Under the pieces are notes generated by a model. The model saw only the letters and a program-made list of their open reading frames with translations, searched no databases and was not told the DNA's origin. This document shows, piece by piece, positions 16,873-21,559 of a DNA stretch of 21,559 nucleotides. A program made the position numbers and the translations under genes. Source of the DNA: an uncultured Porphyromonadaceae bacterium (GTDB taxonomy: Bacteria; Bacteroidota; Bacteroidia; Bacteroidales; Muribaculaceae); contig URQP01000033.1 in assembly GCA_900550025.1 (NCBI GenBank), positions 1-21,559 of the forward strand, given 5' to 3'. How positions within the stretch are numbered: the first letter of the stretch is position 1; each line of letters opens with the position of its first letter.

Positions 16873-18159
16873 ATGGCGATAGAACGTAATAAACGTCCGG
16901 CAATCAGTAAAATCACGGATCTTGATATAATAAAGCCTGAACGGATACTGTTGGATAACGGTATCCCTGTCAGCGTCATCCGTATGGGGGATACGGCAGT
17001 CAACCGTCTTGACTTGATATTCGAGGGCGGAAGATGCGACGAGAAGAAACCGATGGTCAGCGACCTTGTGGCTGCTTTGGTGAGGGAGGGTGCTGGAAAC
17101 CGTATTGCCGCGGAGATAGCGGAATGCTTGGATTATTACGGCTCGTGGATGGGGTGCGAGGCTTCGTCGCACAATGTCACAATGTCGATTTATTCGCTGA
17201 ATAAATATTTCGGTGATGTTATGCCTGTATTTGCCGATATTGCTGTTGCTCCTTTATTCCCGGAGAAAGAGATTGAGAATATGAAAAATGTGGCCGTGAC
17301 GCGGCTGAAGGATAATTGCCGGAAAGTGGCTTATCTTGCTTCTTCGGAATTTCAAAAGCAATATTACGGCGAGACTCACAATCTCGGCAAGCGTCCCGAT
17401 GAAGCAGCCATACGCGGTGTCAGCCGTGATGATTTGGTCGCTTTCCATAAGGAAAAGATGCATCCGGCCAATGCCAATATCGTAATATCCGGTATGATCG
17501 ACGACAGGGTGCTGGACAGCGTCAACCGGACTATCGGGCAAATCCCTGCGATGTCGTTGCCGTCGCGCAGCGCGTCGGACAAGCCCGCAAAAGAGTTCTG
17601 TCCGGCGGAAGTTCTCGTGGAGAAAAAGGATGCGGTGCAGAGTTGTGTAAGGATAGGGATACCCGCTGTTTTACGCACCCATCCCGACTACATACCGTTG
17701 CGTATCCTTGTTACCGCTTTCGGGGGATATTTCGGTAGCCGCCTGATGCAGAATATCCGGGAAGAGAAGGGATACACATACGGAATATCGGCCATGCTGA
17801 TAGGCATGCGCGATAATTCTTGCATAACCGTGTCGAGCCAGTGTGCGACGGCTTATACTGAAAAAGTCATAGAGGAAATAAGGAATGAAATGGATAAGTT
17901 GCGGGCAGAGCCGATAGGCGCGGAAGAGCTTGAACGTGTCAAATCGTATATGCGTGGCGACCTTGCGAAAACCACCGATACGCCGTTCTCGCTGTCCGAT
18001 TATTATTGTGCGGCGATAACCAGCAGCATTCCTGACGATTATTTTCACAATCAAAGCACGGCGGTCGACAGCATCACGCCGGAGATGTTGCAGGAGATGG
18101 CTGCCAAATATCTCGACAGCGAACGTATGCTGACTGTTGTCGCCGGTTCCTTAAAATAA
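16873..18159 (+). CDS. M16 (insulinase/mitochondrial processing peptidase-like) protein lacking the zinc motif
   Basis: This 428-residue protein has the two-domain layout of M16B peptidase subunits. The N-terminal half is recognisable by fold-related features but does not contain HxxEH: at the expected place it reads VSDLVAALVREGAG (residues 62-75), so both histidines and the glutamate are gone. The C-terminal half keeps the well-conserved FGSRLMQNIREEKGYTYGISA segment (287-307), which carries the Arg/Tyr pair that non-catalytic subunits supply to an active partner. It is therefore probably a non-catalytic subunit, like mitochondrial alpha-MPP. No catalytic M16 partner lies next to it, which is unusual because such pairs are often adjacent. 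No signal peptide is seen, so it should be cytosolic. It has its own -7 box. A weak AACTT/AAGTT stem with a T-run overlaps its stop, before the pfp promoter. Confidence 0.87.
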   Translation: MAIERNKRPAISKITDLDIIKPERILLDNGIPVSVIRMGDTAVNRLDLIFEGGRCDEKKPMVSDLVAALVREGAGNRIAAEIAECLDYYGSWMGCEASSHNVTMSIYSLNKYFGDVMPVFADIAVAPLFPEKEIENMKNVAVTRLKDNCRKVAYLASSEFQKQYYGETHNLGKRPDEAAIRGVSRDDLVAFHKEKMHPANANIVISGMIDDRVLDSVNRTIGQIPAMSLPSRSASDKPAKEFCPAEVLVEKKDAVQSCVRIGIPAVLRTHPDYIPLRILVTAFGGYFGSRLMQNIREEKGYTYGISAMLIGMRDNSCITVSSQCATAYTEKVIEEIRNEMDKLRAEPIGAEELERVKSYMRGDLAKTTDTPFSLSDYYCAAITSSIPDDYFHNQSTAVDSITPEMLQEMAAKYLDSERMLTVVAGSLK

Positions 18160-18223
18160 CTTATTTGCAAGTTTTTTAGGAGAATATAGCCATAATTTAT
18201 TCTATAGTATTGATAAAATTGTC

Positions 18224-18231
18224 TATCTTTG
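18224..18231 (+). promoter_or_regulatory. -7 box of the pfp gene
   Basis: TATCTTTG followed by C matches TAnnTTTG exactly and ends 39 bases before the ATG. The -33 region is T-rich (TTTATT about 21 bases upstream) without a perfect TTTG. Confidence 0.55.
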
Positions 18232-18270
18232 CACCCGGAAATTAAGTAAAACATTAACAATATAATAGAC

Positions 18271-19929
18271 ATGACAAAAAAAAGCCCATTGCAAATTGCG
18301 CGTGCGGCATATAAGCCGAAATTACCATCCGCGCTTTGTGGCGCTGTTAAAGTAATCGAAGGCGAAGCTACACAATCTGTGGCCAATCAGGACGAAATCA
18401 AGGCATTGTTCCCTAACACTTACGGACTTCCGGTTTTAAAGTTCGACGTTGATTCCGCGTCGAAGAACAAAGCGAAAGAGCCGTTCAATGTAGGTGTAAT
18501 ACTTTCGGGCGGACAGGCTCCGGGCGGACACAATGTAATCAGCGGCCTTTTCGACGGTATAAAGTCTATCAACAAGGATTGCCGTCTCTATGGATTCCTT
18601 CTTGGCCCGGGCGGATTGGTAGACCATAAATATATGGAACTTACTTCGGCTATCATCGACGACTACCGCAATACCGGCGGTTTCGACATCATCGGTTCTG
18701 GCCGTACAAAATTGGAAAAGCAGGACCAGTTCGACAAAGGTCTTGAAATCCTTAAGGAGCTTGGCATAAAGGCTCTCGTAATCATCGGAGGCGACGATTC
18801 CAACACAAACGCTGCCGTGCTTGCCGAGTATTACAAGAAGATTGGCGCGGGCGTGCAGGTAATCGGCTGCCCGAAGACTATCGACGGCGACTTGAAGAAC
18901 GACGTTATCGAGGTTTCTTTCGGTTTCGACACCGCTTGCAAGGTTTATTCGGAAGTAATCGGCAACATACAGCGCGATTGCAATTCCGCAAAGAAATATT
19001 GGCACTTCATCAAATTGATGGGACGCTCTGCGTCGCACATAGCTTTGGAATGCGCATTGCAGGTGCAGCCTAATGTCTGCATCGTTTCCGAAGAGGTAGA
19101 GGCCAAGAACATGACTTTGGACGATGTAGTCAACTATATCGCCGGAATCGTGGCAGCACGCGCCGCCGACGGCAACAACTTCGGTACTGTCCTTATCCCG
19201 GAAGGTCTTATAGAGTTCATCCCGGCGATGAAGGCTCTTATCGCCGAGCTTAACGACCTTCTTGCGAAGAACGGCGAGGAATTTGCTGCAACCGCGAAGG
19301 ATGCTCAGCGTCAGTACATCATCGACCATCTTTCGGCTGCCAACGCCAAGATTTACGCAAGTCTGCCGGAAGGCGTTGCCCGCCAGCTTTCTCTCGACCG
19401 CGACCCTCACGGCAACGTTCAGGTATCGCTTATCGAGACCGAGAAATTGCTTAGCGAGATGGTCGGCAAGCGTCTTGAGGAAATGCGTGCGGAAGGCAAG
19501 TATAACGGCAAGTTCTCTCCGTTGCACCATTTCTTCGGTTACGAAGGCCGTTGCGCAGACCCGACAAACTTCGATGCCGACTATTGCTACGCTCTCGGCT
19601 TCAACGCCGCACAGCTTATCAAGGCTGGCGTGACCGGCTATATGTCGTCAATCCGCAACCTCACGAAGCCGTCGGTACAATGGATGGCGGGCGGTATTCC
19701 TATCACTATGATGATGAATATGGAGCGCCGCAACGGCGAGATGAAGCCGGTAATCCAAAAGGCATTGGTGAAATTGGACGGCGGGCCGTTCAAGAAATTC
19801 GCCGAGAAACGCGAAAAATGGGCAAAGGAAACGTGCTATATGTATCCAGGTCCTATCCAGTATTTCGGACCGGCAGAAGTGTGCGACCTTCCGCCTAAGA
19901 CATTGGTCTACGAACAGCAAGGCAAATAA
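18271..19929 (+). CDS. pfp: Pyrophosphate-dependent 6-phosphofructokinase, long (plant beta-like) form
   Basis: This 552-residue cytosolic enzyme reversibly phosphorylates fructose 6-phosphate with pyrophosphate, so it can serve glycolysis and gluconeogenesis. The phosphate-binding loop GGQAPGG is at 80-86. GGDDSN at 173-178 carries Asp (D176) where ATP-dependent enzymes have Gly. PKTIDGD at 201-207 carries K202 and the catalytic D205; the Asp/Lys pair marks PPi specificity. [14 protein letters not shown] (250-263) is the fructose 6-phosphate binding region, and the length fits the long plant/spirochaete/Bacteroides group (about 550) rather than the 320-residue ATP enzyme. The codon pattern is strongly biased towards C-ending codons, which suggests high expression and also creates a 364-residue antisense open frame. 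It has its own -7 box and a strong terminator. Confidence 0.96.
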   Translation: MTKKSPLQIARAAYKPKLPSALCGAVKVIEGEATQSVANQDEIKALFPNTYGLPVLKFDVDSASKNKAKEPFNVGVILSGGQAPGGHNVISGLFDGIKSINKDCRLYGFLLGPGGLVDHKYMELTSAIIDDYRNTGGFDIIGSGRTKLEKQDQFDKGLEILKELGIKALVIIGGDDSNTNAAVLAEYYKKIGAGVQVIGCPKTIDGDLKNDVIEVSFGFDTACKVYSEVIGNIQRDCNSAKKYWHFIKLMGRSASHIALECALQVQPNVCIVSEEVEAKNMTLDDVVNYIAGIVAARAADGNNFGTVLIPEGLIEFIPAMKALIAELNDLLAKNGEEFAATAKDAQRQYIIDHLSAANAKIYASLPEGVARQLSLDRDPHGNVQVSLIETEKLLSEMVGKRLEEMRAEGKYNGKFSPLHHFFGYEGRCADPTNFDADYCYALGFNAAQLIKAGVTGYMSSIRNLTKPSVQWMAGGIPITMMMNMERRNGEMKPVIQKALVKLDGGPFKKFAEKREKWAKETCYMYPGPIQYFGPAEVCDLPPKTLVYEQQGK

Positions 19930-19953
19930 TCAACCTCAAATAAATCGGCTTGC

Positions 19954-19993
19954 AATCCGCCTTTCCAGCATCAGCAGGGAGGGCGGATTTTTT
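19954..19993 (+). terminator. Rho-independent terminator after pfp
   Basis: AATCCGCC (19954-19961) pairs with GGCGGATT (19982-19989), extended inward by CTTTCC/GGGAGG with G-T pairs around a 10-base loop and followed by TTTTTT. It lies 24 bases past the pfp stop. Confidence 0.92.
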
Positions 19994-20095
19994 GTGCTTA
20001 GGATATATGGCTGTTGCCTGTCTTTCTTATCGAGGCAATGAGATAAGGCGTATTTGAACATTTCCGAAAAGCAGTTTTAAATCATACAGAGCGGC

Positions 20096-20320
20096 GTATC
20101 CTCCCCTGTTCACGGAGCTTTAGCGGAGTTAATAGGGGAGGTGTCCCGAAGGGACGGAGGGGTTCAATAATGGTTTAGAGTTGAGTGTTGAGGGAAGAGA
20201 GACTTCTCATTGTACGCTAAACACTTTCCCCTCAACTTCCCCTCAACGAGCCAATCCCTTCCCGGCTTCGCCGTACTTCCCCTATTAACTCCGCTCCGCT
20301 TCGTGAACAGGAGCAGATAC
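20096..20320. repeat. Inverted repeat of two 46-base arms, MITE-like
   Basis: The left arm 20096-20141 and right arm 20275-20320 are imperfect reverse complements. They share CCTGTTCACG and CGGAGTTAATAGGGGA with a few changes, and both outer ends read GTATC when turned the same way. The left arm is itself palindromic: CTCCCCTGTT (20101-20110) pairs with AATAGGGGAG (20131-20140). Inside lies a GTCCC-GAA-GGGAC hairpin (20143-20155) and a further pairing of GTTGAGGGAAG with CTTCCCCTCAAC. The whole 225 bases could fold into one long hairpin. No coding capacity is apparent. Confidence 0.75.
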
Positions 20321-20350
20321 TCTGTCGCTTCCTCCTTAAAGACCAAATAG

Positions 20351-20395
20351 CTTGTCAATTGGCTGTTTTGAATAGCGGCATGGCCGCTTGACAAG
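20351..20395. repeat. Small nested hairpin
   Basis: CTTGTCAA (20351-20358) pairs with TTGACAAG (20388-20395), and inside it GCGGC (20375-20379) pairs with GCCGC (20383-20387) around ATG. There is no T-tract, so it is not a typical terminator. Confidence 0.55.
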
Positions 20396-20427
20396 TGTAA
20401 CCCCGAGCAAGCAGGGAGCAGCTTGGG

Positions 20428-20566
20428 GTATGGTTGAAAGCATGGTATACGTGCGCGGAAATCTATCCACTATCCGTGGCAGTGGATGGAATGTCTCCCC
20501 CTATTTGCTCCGCAAGCTGTGCAAACAGAGGGAGACACACGACTGTACTTCATCTTTCAACATACG
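20428..20566. repeat. Second foldback repeat with 17-base inner stem
   Basis: The inner arms TGTCTCCCCCTATTTGC (20492-20508) and GCAAACAGAGGGAGACA (20521-20537) pair at 15 of 17 positions. The outer arms around GTTGAAAG (20433-20440) and CTTTCAAC (20554-20561) also pair, with flanking GTATG/CATAC. A third small stem, ATCCAC/GTGGAT, lies between. The layered architecture resembles the repeat at 20096-20320, though the sequence differs. Confidence 0.65.
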
Positions 20567-20743
20567 CCTCCCTTGTTTTCAAACAATATAATATAGTCTA
20601 ATGACCGATTTGGGATAAACACAATGCAACTATACTCTAATTTTTAGCGGACACTAATAACAAATTATAATACCGCGAGTGTGTCAGGGAATCTCGCTGG
20701 CACTGGCAGCTGTGTAGCCGCTATGCGGCTGTGGCGTTGCTGC

Positions 20744-21559
20744 TTAGACGTAGAATATTTTTGTGATGAGGTCGAAGAACAGGTCGTATTCGTTCTGCTG
20801 CGAGCCTATGCCTTTGCTTTTGGCGTCGAACTCACGGATTGCCTCGATTATGCGAAGGCATCTGGTGGCGTTGTAGTTGGGCATGCCCAGCCGGTAGTCT
20901 TTCAGCGCATACGGGCTTTTGAGGCGCAGCGCCTCCATCAGCTTGCGTTCGTCTGTGGTGCGCGCATAGTGGGCTATGAGCATGTTGGAGAAATAGTTGA
21001 ACAGCAGGGTGGAGGTCATCACCGTGGGGTTCTTTTTCGGATTCTCGCGGAAATAGTTGATTATTTTCAGCGTTTTCACTTTGTTACGCGTGGCTATGGC
21101 CTTGATAAGCTCGAAGTTGTTGTATTCCTTGCTTATGCCGATGTTCTGCTCCACCATTTCCGGCGTTATCCGTATGCCGTTAGGCGAAATCATCTTCAGC
21201 TTGTCTATTTCCTTGACGATGCGCGACATGTCGTTGCCCAAGTATTCAGTGAGCATCGCCAGAGCCTTGTCGTCGATTGTGCAGCCCACGCTTCTCACGT
21301 ATTCGCTGATGTTGCTCCCGATGCTGTATTCCGGAATCTTTTTCGACTCGAAGTATATCCCGGCTTTACGGCCGTCAGGCATTGTCTTCGCCAGTATCTT
21401 GGTGAGGTTGGGCGATTTCAGGGTTGCACCTTTGTAGCACACCACGAGCACGGTCGAAGCGGTAGGCTTCTCGGCATACGATTCGAGTATTTCGAGTTCT
21501 TTCTTCTCGTTCACTCCGTTCATGCTTTTCCAAGCCTGAGCCTCGCGCAGCACAACCAC
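20744..21559 (-). CDS. holA: DNA polymerase III delta subunit, C-terminal part (cut by window end)
   Basis: About 271 residues are visible; the start lies beyond base 21559. The GTG that opens the visible frame is not the start, because VVVLREAQ is an internal segment of the family. Delta is the clamp-loader subunit that opens the sliding clamp on DNA. Visible parts are the end of the AAA+ domain (LREAQAW, then TVLVVCYKG with FESKKIP following), domain II with LTEYLGNDMSRIVKEIDKL and ITPEMVEQNIG near residues 103-147, and domain III, the collar helices, ending in YDLFFDLITKIFYV. Full-length bacterial delta is about 340 residues, so roughly 70 are missing. The gene is convergent with pfp across the repeat-rich spacer. 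A perfect AGCCGC-tat-GCGGCT stem (20716-20730) lies 14 bases past its stop but has no T-tract. Confidence 0.92.
   Translation of the reverse strand: MVVLREAQAWKSMNGVNEKKELEILESYAEKPTASTVLVVCYKGATLKSPNLTKILAKTMPDGRKAGIYFESKKIPEYSIGSNISEYVRSVGCTIDDKALAMLTEYLGNDMSRIVKEIDKLKMISPNGIRITPEMVEQNIGISKEYNNFELIKAIATRNKVKTLKIINYFRENPKKNPTVMTSTLLFNYFSNMLIAHYARTTDERKLMEALRLKSPYALKDYRLGMPNYNATRCLRIIEAIREFDAKSKGIGSQQNEYDLFFDLITKIFYV

Larger units (their letters stand above)
19994..20743. other. Long non-coding intergenic stretch with nested inverted repeats
   Basis: Between the pfp terminator and the end of holA I find no credible gene. Short open frames (for example 20164-20394 minus and 20388-20591 plus) consist of repeat sequence and have no family features. 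The stretch instead holds at least four foldback structures: 20096-20320, 20351-20395, 20428-20566 and 20716-20730. Their DNA is richer in G/C blocks than the usual AT-rich spacers of this window. It separates two convergent genes, a usual place for repeat elements because insertions there disturb no promoter. A segment at 20640-20663 (tttttagcggacactaataa) resembles an insertion sequence end but has no partner here. Confidence 0.7.

Noticed and set aside
18436..19530. 364-residue antisense frame in pfp
   Set aside because: Same reasoning: strong codon bias in a highly expressed gene keeps stops out of one antisense frame.
20164..20394. 76-residue minus-strand open frame
   Set aside because: It lies wholly in the inverted-repeat region, shows no domain or membrane pattern, and its frame arises from the repeat arms.
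20388..20591. 67-residue plus-strand open frame
   Set aside because: It runs through the second foldback, has no promoter box or recognisable feature, and includes both stem arms as coding sequence.

Overview
The window looks like chromosomal DNA of a gut-type Bacteroidales; Muribaculaceae is my best guess from protein style, but that is inference. The grounds are: repeated matches to the Bacteroidetes -7 promoter box TAnnTTTG upstream of genes, almost no Shine-Dalgarno sequences, a long plant-type PPi-dependent phosphofructokinase, a fused RibBA, an LptF/G permease with a long C-terminal extension, and a periplasmic neopullulanase of SusA type. Base composition and codon use look even across the genes, and I see no prophage, CRISPR array, rRNA, tRNA or intact insertion sequence.

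Layout. 1-3625 (+): the 3' end of purB, a pseudouridine synthase with an Asn/Gln/Gly/Tyr-rich N-terminal tail, and asnS. 3642-3681: a perfect two-way terminator. 3701-13507 (-): in transcription order, a TamB-like protein, a PlsC-type acyltransferase, a small Omp85-type outer-membrane barrel without POTRA domains, an LptF/G-type permease and ribBA. Four of these five concern the cell envelope, and separate -7 boxes divide them into tamB | plsC-omp | lptF-ribBA. 13768-13935 (+): a 55-residue 2[4Fe-4S] ferredoxin with a repeat-rich promoter. 14002-16737 (-): a secreted GH13 neopullulanase and a small transaldolase. 16873-19929 (+): an M16-family protein that has lost its zinc motif, then PPi-dependent phosphofructokinase. 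19930-20743: an 814-base non-coding stretch packed with nested inverted repeats. 20744-21559 (-): the C-terminal part of holA, cut by the window end.

How the genes work together. The central block suits outer-membrane building: PlsC makes phosphatidic acid, TamB-like proteins bridge the periplasm, the Omp85-type barrel sits in the outer membrane, and LptF/G extracts LPS from the inner membrane. The 14-20 kb part is carbon metabolism: alpha-glucan breakdown, the non-oxidative pentose phosphate step, and the fructose-6-phosphate/fructose-1,6-bisphosphate step run on pyrophosphate. The other genes are housekeeping (purines, tRNA charging, rRNA modification, riboflavin, replication). I do not see a clear new defence or mobile system. 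The items most worth a second look are the TamB/PlsC/barrel grouping, the prion-like tail on the pseudouridine synthase, the metal-less M16 protein, the ferredoxin promoter repeats and the foldback-rich intergenic region.
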